From assembly GCA_017455785.1 (NCBI GenBank), contig JAFSYZ010000235.1, positions 1 through 5,631 on the forward strand: a stretch of 5,631 nucleotides of DNA. The letters are read 5' to 3'. The notes under the pieces were generated by a model. It was not told the origin of the DNA and made no database searches. It worked only from the letters and a program-made list of their open reading frames with translations. Of the stretch, positions 1 to 5,629 are shown piece after piece; positions within the stretch are counted from its first letter, which is position 1; each line of letters opens with the position of its first letter. The stretch is from Candidatus Methanomethylophilaceae archaeon (GTDB taxonomy: Archaea; Thermoplasmatota; Thermoplasmata; Methanomassiliicoccales; Methanomethylophilaceae). Both the position numbers and the translations under genes were made by a program.

Positions 1-890
1 AAACGATAGGCGTTTCCGCTTTCGAGAAGACAGCTCTGGAGCACGTCGTGATCCCCGAAGGATTGAACTCGATAGGAAGTAGGGCGTTCGCGAACTGTTA
101 TTCGCTCCAGAACTTCACCAACACAGCGAACTATTGGGGCAATTTCCACGTCTATGACGGGGTCCTCTACAATGAGAGCGATGGTGTCGAACTGTTGTGT
201 TATCCTGCGGGCAGGGTCGCGGAATCATATGAATTGCTAAATGATACGGGATCCATTGCGTACGGCGCTTTCGCTGGGTGCGTCAATCTGAAGGAGGTCA
301 AACTGAATTACAAGATGACGACGATCAGCGAGGGGGCATTCGTGGAATGCAGTTCCCTGACCACTATCGACATCTCCAACGTTTCCTTGATAGACTCATA
401 CGCCTTCAATTCATGTTACAATCTGCATGAGATAGAGTTGGGGAAGAACTTGTACTACATCAATGACTTTGCCTTCTCCTACTCAGGACTGAAGAAGGTG
501 TATCTGACAGGCAACATCGCCGGATTCGGGTGGACCGTCTTCTCAGATTGCATTCAGCTCGAGGAGGTGGTCGTGGACGCCAAGTGTGTAGCCGCCATAC
601 CGGAGTACACGTTCTCAGGGGATGTCAACCTGAAGACGATAACATTCGAAGGATACGACGTTAAATTGCTATCCCACTCATTGGACATCGGGAACGAGGT
701 CGTAGGTGATGCATACGTGGTTTTGAACGTCCAGAGCGGTTATTCAGTGCCGGCTGACGTGACGAACGAATACACACATCTCACCATCGTCGGTGCGGAC
801 AAGGGTCCGTTCCCTATAGGTAACCTTGTGGTCGCGTTCTTCTGCATCTTGTTGATTATTGGTATACTCATGTTTGTGAGGGAGGTGTGA
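1..890 (+). CDS. BspA-like leucine-rich-repeat surface protein, C-terminal part (5' end outside window)
   Basis: This is the end of a longer gene. The frame is open from the first full codon at 3, and an LRR unit (IGVSAFEKTALEHVVIPEG) already precedes the GTG at 48, so that GTG is not the start. The 295 visible residues hold about six LRR_5/BspA-type units with the recurring pattern IG..AF..C..L..V.L (for example IAYGAFAGCVNLKEVKL, ISEGAFVECSSLTTIDI). A typical BspA insert, VYDGVLYN...LLCYPAG, lies near residue 50. The last 22 residues are a hydrophobic helix (NLVVAFFCILLIIGILMFV) followed by REV, so the protein is probably anchored at the cytoplasmic membrane with its repeats outside. Such proteins are common in gut and host-associated microbes and are thought to mediate adhesion; this role is inferred. 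The stop codon lies 2 nt before the exporter permease, which suggests co-transcription. N-terminal signal peptide and full length cannot be seen. Confidence 0.88.
   Translation, partial: TIGVSAFEKTALEHVVIPEGLNSIGSRAFANCYSLQNFTNTANYWGNFHVYDGVLYNESDGVELLCYPAGRVAESYELLNDTGSIAYGAFAGCVNLKEVKLNYKMTTISEGAFVECSSLTTIDISNVSLIDSYAFNSCYNLHEIELGKNLYYINDFAFSYSGLKKVYLTGNIAGFGWTVFSDCIQLEEVVVDAKCVAAIPEYTFSGDVNLKTITFEGYDVKLLSHSLDIGNEVVGDAYVVLNVQSGYSVPADVTNEYTHLTIVGADKGPFPIGNLVVAFFCILLIIGILMFVREV
881..887 (+). promoter_or_regulatory. Shine-Dalgarno site for the exporter permease
   Basis: GGAGGTG lies inside the last codons of the upstream gene. Three in-frame starts follow: GTG 887, ATG 890 and ATG 893. The distance from GGAGG to ATG 893 is 7 nt, the same as at the next gene, so 893 is preferred. 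ATG 890, only 4 nt away, is the alternative. Confidence 0.75.
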
Positions 891-892
891 TG

Positions 893-1684
893 ATGAATAT
901 ATTCTCAAGATTGGCGAAGTCCGTCAGGGACGTGTATGACAACCGTATCGTGCTTATGGCCCTTATCCGTAGGAACACCGCAGGCCGTTACAAGAGCTCA
1001 TACGTCGGATTCGCATGGCATCTGTTCCTCCCTATACTCACGATCGTCGTGCTGGTCATCACGTTCACCGCGATAAGGCCCCGTGCGATCCCTGATTTCT
1101 GGATCTACTTGAGCGCAGGTATGTTCCCCGTGACTTTCCTCTCGGCATGTCTGAGGGGAAGGGCGGTGACGGGTAATGCCAAGTACATCACGAAGATGAA
1201 GATCCCGAGGGAGATCGTCGTATATGCTTCAGCCATCACGGATTTCCTTACGGTCATATTCGCTTACCTCGTGATCATCATCGTCATATTGCTCTCAGGA
1301 CAACATGTCAACTGGGCAGGAATGGCGATGATACCTGTCGGTCTGATAATAATGCTGTTCTTCGGTATAGGGTGCTCGTTCCTGACGTCCACGCTTACGG
1401 TCTTCGTCAAGGATATAGGGTATTTCCTTGGCGCGATCATGAGGTTGATCATCTGGATCACGCCCACGTTCTTCCTGGCCTCGGAGGCCACAGGTCTGTT
1501 GGGCATAATCGTGTGGTACAACCCTTTCACATACTATGTGGAAGTGTTCCATGACGTCCTGTACTACGGTACCATGCCGCATGTGGAGTTCCTGTTGACC
1601 GCCACCATATTGGCGGCCGTGTTCTTCTTCGTCGGTGCGGCCGTGTTCTTCCGTTGTGAGAAGAGATTCCCGGAGGTGCTCTGA
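893..1684 (+). CDS. ABC-2 type polysaccharide/glycoconjugate exporter permease (Wzm/TagG-like)
   Basis: Membrane subunit of an ABC exporter that moves lipid-linked glycans (O-antigen, teichoic acid or archaeal surface glycan) across the cytoplasmic membrane. From ATG 893 it has 263 residues, the usual family length. The N-terminal amphipathic stretch leads into RYKSSYVGFAWHLFLP (about residues 32-47), the hallmark of this family. Six membrane helices can be read at about 43-61, 69-87, 112-134, 142-168, 176-196 and 233-253. The family's KIPREI segment (about 103-108) after TM2 and the YNPFTYYVEVFHDVLYYG segment (about 209-226) before the last helix are both present. Its stop overlaps the ATPase start by one base (TGATG), as expected for a translationally coupled transporter pair. 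The substrate cannot be told from sequence; no glycosyltransferase lies in the window. Confidence 0.9.
   Translation: MNIFSRLAKSVRDVYDNRIVLMALIRRNTAGRYKSSYVGFAWHLFLPILTIVVLVITFTAIRPRAIPDFWIYLSAGMFPVTFLSACLRGRAVTGNAKYITKMKIPREIVVYASAITDFLTVIFAYLVIIIVILLSGQHVNWAGMAMIPVGLIIMLFFGIGCSFLTSTLTVFVKDIGYFLGAIMRLIIWITPTFFLASEATGLLGIIVWYNPFTYYVEVFHDVLYYGTMPHVEFLLTATILAAVFFFVGAAVFFRCEKRFPEVL
1672..1678 (+). promoter_or_regulatory. Shine-Dalgarno site for the exporter ATPase
   Basis: GGAGGTG ends the permease reading frame, with 7 nt between GGAGG and the ATG at 1684. The start overlaps the permease stop (TGATG), fixing this ATG as the start and suggesting termination-reinitiation coupling. Confidence 0.8.
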
Positions 1685-3675
1685 TGGATGATGACGTGGT
1701 GATAAGGATAAGGGGACTGAAGAAGTCCTACAAGATCCTGGATTTCTCGATCACGGATAAGAGATTCAATTTCATGAAGCATACCGAGTATCCGATCTTC
1801 AACGGTCTGGACCTCGATGTGCACAGAGGGGACATCATCGGTATCCTCGGACGCAACGGATGCGGAAAGAGTACGTTCCTCAAGCTGGTGTCCGAGGTCC
1901 TGGAACCCGATGAGGGTACCATAGAGGTCAAGGGAAAGGTCGCCAGCATCCTGGAACTGAGCATGGGATTCCACCCCGATCTGTCGGGAAGGGACAACAT
2001 CATCCTCAGGAGCGAACTGTACGGGATCTCCAGGAGTCAGGTCCTGGAGCATATCGACGACATTGTGAAGTATTCCGATCTGGGGGTGTTCATAGACAAC
2101 CCCGTCAGGACGTACTCCTCGGGAATGAGGTCGCGTCTTGCATTCGCGGTCATGATCAATGTCGATGCGGACATCTTCCTTGTCGATGAGGCGCTCAGCA
2201 CAGGTGATATGGCATTCGCATCGAAGGCATCGGAGCACCTGAAGAACCTGGTCCGCAGCGGTAAGACCGTACTGTTCACATCCCACAGCACCAGTACCAT
2301 CAAGCGCACATGCAACCGTGCAATCTGGCTGTCCAACTGCAACATCGCCATGGACGGTCCAGCAGATGAAGTGGTGGAGGCGTATGGACGTTCCATCAAC
2401 GATTCCGTAGAGGACACGATGTCCCTCGCAGAGGGCGGAGCATCATCCGCACAGTACAGACTGTCGACGTTCTATCGTGACGGCTTAGGTGTGGAGAAGG
2501 ACCCGGAGAAGAGGAGGTATTGGCTGGAGCAGGCGTCCCTTAGGGAACATCCCATGGCCATGGCGGAGATGGGTGACATCCTGATCTCCGAAGGCGATGA
2601 GGAGAAGGCGATGTCGCTATACCAACGTGCGGCTGATAACGGTAACTTCGAGGCGAGGAGGAAATACGCCACCATGCAGGGGGACACCAACGAGGAGATA
2701 GAGAACCTGCGCACGATAATGAAGGATCTCGCCTCCACGGAATATCCCTACGATCTCTACAATTACGGCAACCTGATGTACAGGTCGGCATTGATACCGG
2801 CGGACTATCAGGAGGCCTTTGAATATCTCACGAAGGCGTCGGAGGCCGGATGGCTGGATGCCGATGTCCTGTTGGCGCAGATGTACCGCGAGGGCAACGG
2901 GGTGGAGCGTTCCATGGAGAAGTTCGTGGAGAGGCTCACCTATGCCGCAGAAAATGGACATGCGAAAGCCATGTCGATGCTCGCCGATGCATATTACGAT
3001 GCCAAATACATCAAGAAGGATGCCCAGAAGGCATTCGAATGGTACATGAAGGCCGCTTGCACAGGCAACATGAAGGCACAATACCAGGTCGCTGTCATGT
3101 TATCATCGGGTGCAGGCTGTGAGAAGAACGAGGATGAGGCAAAGAAATGGTTCGCAAGATACTCATCCACGGCATTGAACGATTCACGTAAGGTCGCCAT
3201 GGACACACTGAAGACGCGCCATTCCGACTTCGACATAACCAACGACATGCTGAAATCTATGTCCAAGAGCTACCACACACCGTCCATGGTGTCACTGGCA
3301 TCGAAGTATGATTCTGGAAAGGGATTCAAGAAGAGCCCCAAGGCAGCCATCGATCTTCTGGAGAAGGCATCCTTGGCAGGAGGCGCCCCGCGCACCAGAT
3401 TGGCCGACAAGTATCTCGAGAGTGAGGATGAGGAGGTCAGGAAGAAGGCGTTCGGTCTCCTCGAGTCCGCGGCCAAATACGGCGACAATGCGGCCATGTA
3501 CAAACTGGCGATTATGTACAAGGATGGCACTCTATGCGAGGCGGATGAGAATAAATATCGCATGTATATGAGGATGGCATCGGAACGCGGTAACAGGGAT
3601 GCGAAGGAAGTCGTCATGAAATGGGACAACCGTATCAACCGCAGGAAGAAGAACAAGGAAAAGGACAAGGAGTGA
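1684..3675 (+). CDS. ABC exporter ATPase (Wzt/TagH-like) fused to C-terminal Sel1-like repeats
   Basis: Nucleotide-binding subunit partnering the permease just upstream. Residues 1-235 form the ABC domain: Walker A GRNGCGKST (56-64), the Wzt-type stretch ILELSMGFHPDLSGRDNI (89-106), signature YSSGM (144-148), Walker B IFLVDEA (164-170, D168 and E169), D-loop STGD (172-175) and switch histidine H201. All catalytic residues are present. From about 250 to 640 follow roughly ten Sel1-like (TPR-related) helical repeats, with units such as AMAEMGDIL...AMSLYQRAADNGN and AQMYREGNGV...LTYAAENGHA. The tail is basic (RINRRKKNKEKDKE). Typical Wzt/TagH proteins have about 250 residues, or about 400 with a beta-sandwich glycan-binding domain. 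Here that place is taken by a repeat scaffold, making 663 residues. The repeats should lie in the cytoplasm and may bind a partner, such as a biosynthetic enzyme; this is inference. The reading frame is continuous from ABC to repeats. Confidence 0.9.
   Translation: MDDDVVIRIRGLKKSYKILDFSITDKRFNFMKHTEYPIFNGLDLDVHRGDIIGILGRNGCGKSTFLKLVSEVLEPDEGTIEVKGKVASILELSMGFHPDLSGRDNIILRSELYGISRSQVLEHIDDIVKYSDLGVFIDNPVRTYSSGMRSRLAFAVMINVDADIFLVDEALSTGDMAFASKASEHLKNLVRSGKTVLFTSHSTSTIKRTCNRAIWLSNCNIAMDGPADEVVEAYGRSINDSVEDTMSLAEGGASSAQYRLSTFYRDGLGVEKDPEKRRYWLEQASLREHPMAMAEMGDILISEGDEEKAMSLYQRAADNGNFEARRKYATMQGDTNEEIENLRTIMKDLASTEYPYDLYNYGNLMYRSALIPADYQEAFEYLTKASEAGWLDADVLLAQMYREGNGVERSMEKFVERLTYAAENGHAKAMSMLADAYYDAKYIKKDAQKAFEWYMKAACTGNMKAQYQVAVMLSSGAGCEKNEDEAKKWFARYSSTALNDSRKVAMDTLKTRHSDFDITNDMLKSMSKSYHTPSMVSLASKYDSGKGFKKSPKAAIDLLEKASLAGGAPRTRLADKYLESEDEEVRKKAFGLLESAAKYGDNAAMYKLAIMYKDGTLCEADENKYRMYMRMASERGNRDAKEVVMKWDNRINRRKKNKEKDKE
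3669..3672 (+). promoter_or_regulatory. Shine-Dalgarno site for the zinc-ribbon/PUA gene
   Basis: GGAG (within AAGGAGTGA) overlaps the stop region of the ATPase gene and sits 7 nt before ATG 3680, matching the spacing at the two upstream genes. Confidence 0.65.
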
Positions 3676-3679
3676 ACAG

Positions 3680-4684
3680 ATGGCACGTCAGATACGTTGG
3701 TGCATGGTTTGTAACCTATTGACAGTTTCCAGGAGATGCCCCGTGTGCAGGAAGGAGGTCTCCAAGCTGAACCTCGATGGAAGAGGTGACCTCGTACCGA
3801 TGTCCCCAGGTGTCATGAAGTTCATCCGTTCGTCCGTGGACGGCATCTTCGGCGACGGGTGCGGGAACTTACTGTTACCGGAGGGCTGTGTCGGATTCAC
3901 CGACCGTACCGAGAAAGGGTCGGAGATAATCGTCAACGGCGGTAAGGTCGGTCGCATAACCAAGAACGGATTAACCTTGGAACCTGCAGGTCTCAAGGCC
4001 ATATCCTCGAAGATCTCCAAGAATTACGTCAGATGCAATCACGACTCCTCACACTTCGTCAAGCTGGGAAGGAATCTGATGGTCACCGGAGTGCAGGAGG
4101 CATCGCCTTCGCTGAAGAAAGGGGACCATGTGGCGATGTTCGATGACAGGGACAACGTGATCGCCAGCGGCATGATGAGGATGTCCTCGGACGAGATAGC
4201 GGGATCCGACAGGGGAGTGGCCGTGACCACAGTCACTAACGTGTTCGCACGTACATGTTATGGGGTGCAGCATCACAACTGGAGGAAGACGTTGGAATTG
4301 AATTCCTCGCCCATAGCTTCGATCTCAGGGACATCCGTCAAGGACGTCAAGGATCTGATGTCATCCTACGGAAAGGATGTCGTGGTCGTCTTCTCCGGAG
4401 ACATAAGGTCGGAGGCATCCCTCCTATTGACGATGGAGGCCGGGTTCAGACCCAAGGTGTATGTGACCAAGAATGACGAGTTCGTCAAATTCATGATCGA
4501 GAAGCACAACCTCGAAAGAATCGACAAGATACCTGAGAACTGCATCCTGATCTGCGAGGATAACGTCAAAAGAACCTCGGAAATCGTAGTGTATTCCCCT
4601 ATTCAGGACTGGGATCCGTCGTCGTTTTGGCTGTATGTGATGAGTAAGTCGGAACCGTTCCACAACTCATATATAAACCTATAG
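3680..4684 (+). CDS. Zinc-ribbon/PUA protein with a degenerate, shortened PAPS-reductase-like domain
   Basis: The 334-residue protein has the layout of the archaeal PUA-containing phosphoadenosine phosphosulfate reductase family. It has an N-terminal zinc ribbon (C8, C11, C20, C23 in WCMVCN and RRCPVC), a linker, a PUA RNA-binding domain at about 128-205 (GDHVAMFD...GVAVTTVTNV), and a C-terminal PP-loop-like domain from about 230. In working members the first strand ends in SGGKDS; here it reads FSGDIRSEASLLLTMEAG (about 238-255), so the lysine and its aspartate are gone. The middle part that normally carries a catalytic cysteine pair is missing, yet the late motif SPIQDWDPSSFWLYV (306-320) is kept. 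The protein stops at YINL, where relatives continue with a glycine and a cysteine motif. It is therefore unlikely to be an active reductase or sulfur transferase; RNA binding may remain. The clean frame and ribosome site argue that it is still made. It ends with TAG, unlike the three genes before it. Family comparison is from memory. Confidence 0.72.
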   Translation: MARQIRWCMVCNLLTVSRRCPVCRKEVSKLNLDGRGDLVPMSPGVMKFIRSSVDGIFGDGCGNLLLPEGCVGFTDRTEKGSEIIVNGGKVGRITKNGLTLEPAGLKAISSKISKNYVRCNHDSSHFVKLGRNLMVTGVQEASPSLKKGDHVAMFDDRDNVIASGMMRMSSDEIAGSDRGVAVTTVTNVFARTCYGVQHHNWRKTLELNSSPIASISGTSVKDVKDLMSSYGKDVVVVFSGDIRSEASLLLTMEAGFRPKVYVTKNDEFVKFMIEKHNLERIDKIPENCILICEDNVKRTSEIVVYSPIQDWDPSSFWLYVMSKSEPFHNSYINL

Positions 4685-4692
4685 TTATTTTT
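4685..4692 (+). terminator. T-rich transcription terminator after the operon
   Basis: TTATTTTT begins directly after the TAG stop at 4682-4684 and leads into AT-rich DNA. Archaeal RNA polymerase stops at such T-tracts without needing a hairpin. It probably ends the four-gene transcript. Confidence 0.55.
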
Positions 4693-4706
4693 AATATAAA
4701 TATACT

Positions 4707-4746
4707 ATAAGGGGCGGAATGAACGGAATATAAATTCTGCCCTTAT
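4707..4746. repeat. Imperfect inverted repeat, 13-bp stem with one bulged G
   Basis: ATAAGGGGCGGAAT (4707-4720) can pair with ATTCTGCCCTTAT (4734-4746), giving 13 pairs including one G.U, a single bulged G and a 13-nt loop. It lies between the operon terminator and the promoter of the downstream RNA. It could be an RNA hairpin in read-through transcripts, a terminator for the opposite strand (that strand is followed by A/T-rich DNA), or a two-fold operator. The sequence alone does not decide. Confidence 0.5.
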
Positions 4747-4764
4747 GGTGAAAAAATCGGTTTT

Positions 4765-4781
4765 AACAAAAGTATTATATA
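4765..4781 (+). promoter_or_regulatory. Archaeal promoter (BRE + TATA box) for the downstream RNA
   Basis: AACAAAAG (4765-4772) resembles a purine/A-rich BRE and is followed at once by TATTATATA (4773-4781). With usual archaeal spacing of about 25 nt, transcription should start near 4800-4806, just where the structured region begins. A second AT-rich stretch at 4692-4705 (TTAATATAAATATA) could be a weaker upstream TATA box. Confidence 0.6.
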
Positions 4782-4843
4782 CCTGGCATGTGTACAGGTG
4801 TTTCGCCAAACTAACACACATTCCTACAAAACGGAAATGTCGA

Positions 4844-4864
4844 CCATCCGCGTAAGCGGTTTGG
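4844..4864 (+). other. RNA hairpin capped by a GUAA (GNRA) tetraloop
   Basis: CCGC (4848-4851) pairs with GCGG (4856-4859) around GTAA. The stem continues through an internal loop with CCA (4844-4846) and TGG (4862-4864). GNRA loops are typical of folded RNAs and often dock into helices or receptors. Confidence 0.6.
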
Positions 4865-4873
4865 AGATTTGGA

Positions 4874-4902
4874 CCGTGTGATTCGGAAACGAATCCGAAC
4901 GG
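4874..4902 (+). other. RNA hairpin capped by a GAAA (GNRA) tetraloop
   Basis: GATTCG (4880-4885) pairs with CGAATC (4890-4895) around GAAA. Below a 2x3 internal loop, CCGT (4874-4877) pairs with ACGG (4899-4902). A competing pairing TTCGG/CCGAA is possible in the same place. Confidence 0.6.
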
Positions 4903-5070
4903 AAAGACACTATGTGACAACCGTCCGATCATGGGGCGATATCAAGCGGCAGTTAAGTCTGCAACCCGTGATAAAGCGAAGCGATCATATCGGGGTCGCG
5001 GAACGGGCGCACACCACCAGACAGGGTGTGGGCACTCGGCGAAAAATGAAGCCGCGTGTCGGAAGTTGCG

Positions 5071-5119
5071 GTACAGGAGCAAACGGTCATCGGACCGGCC
5101 AGGGAATAGGTACCTGTAC
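5071..5119 (+). other. Nested RNA stem-loop element
   Basis: GTACAGG (5071-5077) pairs perfectly with CCTGTAC (5113-5119). Inside it, CGGTC (5084-5088) pairs with GACCG (5093-5097) around an ATCG loop. This gives an outer 7-bp helix and an inner 5-bp hairpin separated by A-rich single strands. Confidence 0.5.
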
Positions 5120-5243
5120 AGTCATGCGTCATGGAATGGACGTATGTAGGCCCGCTGAGGAGCGGGAGCGTGGTCAAACACGTCAGGCAACGGAGTCGTG
5201 CCGAAGAGTCAAACGTCAGCGATGGCGGCCGGTAACGGTCATC
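5082..5243 (+). repeat. Short exact direct repeats inside the structured region
   Basis: AACGGTCATC occurs at 5082-5091 and 5234-5243. GTCAAA followed by CGTCAG occurs at 5173-5186 (2-nt spacer) and 5208-5219 (no spacer). GTCAGGCA occurs at 5182-5189 and again at 5254-5261. The repeats suggest a duplicated submotif within the RNA. Confidence 0.45.
5151..5166 (+). other. Compact 6-bp GC hairpin
   Basis: CCCGCT (5151-5156) pairs with AGCGGG (5161-5166) around a GAGG tetraloop, with no mismatch. It is among the most stable short hairpins in the region. Confidence 0.55.
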
Positions 5244-5264
5244 AACGGCCACAGTCAGGCACGC

Positions 5265-5287
5265 GCAGTCTCCACCAGGGAGGCTGC
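5265..5287 (+). other. 9-bp RNA hairpin
   Basis: GCAGTCTCC (5265-5273) pairs with GGAGGCTGC (5279-5287), including one U.G pair, around the 5-nt loop ACCAG. Confidence 0.55.
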
Positions 5288-5301
5288 CTATGCATGGAAC
5301 A

Positions 5302-5327
5302 ACATACGCGGCGCAATTCGCGCATGT
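5302..5327 (+). other. RNA hairpin with one A.C mismatch
   Basis: ACAT (5302-5305) pairs with ATGT (5324-5327), then an A.C mismatch, then CGCG (5307-5310) pairs with CGCG (5319-5322) around an 8-nt loop. A register-shifted GCGC/GCGC pairing is an alternative. Confidence 0.45.
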
Positions 5328-5411
5328 AGATCTTCAGCGTCAGGGTGTAGCAATGCATCAGGACAGTCATGGGGATACGACAGTCACATAAGTAGGAGCA
5401 TCATCGACGGA

Positions 5412-5448
5412 GCCGCCAGTTACTTCAGCAGGAAGTAGCTGATCCGGC
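5412..5448 (+). other. Long RNA hairpin, 10-bp stem plus 4-bp base
   Basis: CAGTTACTTC (5417-5426) pairs over its whole length with GAAGTAGCTG (5432-5441), one U.G included, around loop AGCAG. Beyond a small internal loop, GCCG (5412-5415) pairs with CGGC (5445-5448). This is the longest local helix of the region. Confidence 0.6.
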
Positions 5449-5523
5449 CTATGTGTAAGATCATATCAAGCACACAGGGATCCGCGCGCGTACTGCACCA
5501 AACATGCAGCCACGTACGGACGA

Positions 5524-5549
5524 CCGCCTCATAGCGATATGGGGGACGG
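5524..5549 (+). other. RNA hairpin capped by a GCGA (GNRA) tetraloop
   Basis: CCTCATA (5527-5533) pairs with TATGGGG (5538-5544), one U.G included, around GCGA (5534-5537). CCG (5524-5526) pairs with CGG (5547-5549) across a GA bulge. Together these make a 10-bp bulged helix. Confidence 0.6.
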
Positions 5550-5615
5550 GAACCGGAGTCCACGCATAAGCACGATTTCGTAGATCGAGAGCGGTGCGGG
5601 GATCATTCACCAGGC

Positions 5616-5629
5616 GATACGCGAGTATC
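5616..5629 (+). other. RNA hairpin capped by a second GCGA (GNRA) tetraloop
   Basis: GATAC (5616-5620) pairs with GTATC (5625-5629) around GCGA (5621-5624). It lies two bases from the window edge, so the structured region probably continues. Confidence 0.5.

Larger units (their letters stand above)
5118..5386 (+). repeat. Four dispersed copies of the heptamer ACAGTCA
   Basis: ACAGTCA occurs exactly at 5118-5124, 5251-5257, 5363-5369 and 5380-5386, all on the RNA strand. Its complement TGACTGT was not found in the region, so the copies are more likely single-stranded or protein-bound elements than halves of one helix. Confidence 0.5.

Noticed and set aside
1564..2286. 240-residue open frame on the - strand
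   Set aside because: It is a shadow across the end of the permease and the ABC domain of the ATPase, whose motifs on the + strand are unambiguous.
4664..4680. TATA-like TTTATATAT on the - strand at the end of the fourth gene
   Set aside because: It could drive an antisense transcript, but it lies over the last codons of a coding region in naturally AT-rich sequence and no feature depends on it.
4745..4855. 36-residue open frame MVKKSVLTK... on the + strand
   Set aside because: No ribosome-binding site precedes it, it runs through the predicted TATA box and start site, and it ends inside the GUAA hairpin.
4953..5252. 99-residue open frame on the - strand
   Set aside because: No ribosome site or promoter, low-complexity Ser/Thr/Pro-rich composition, and it opposes the predicted RNA.
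4869..5438. 189-residue open frame on the + strand starting at TTG
   Set aside because: It has a weak start and no properly spaced ribosome site. It is very rich in Arg, Ser, Thr and Gly and almost free of Leu. Its codon choice is unlike the four real genes, and it overlaps strong RNA hairpins and repeated motifs.
5082..5471. CRISPR array, because of several repeated short words
   Set aside because: The repeats are only 7-10 nt, irregularly spaced and not flanked by uniform spacers.
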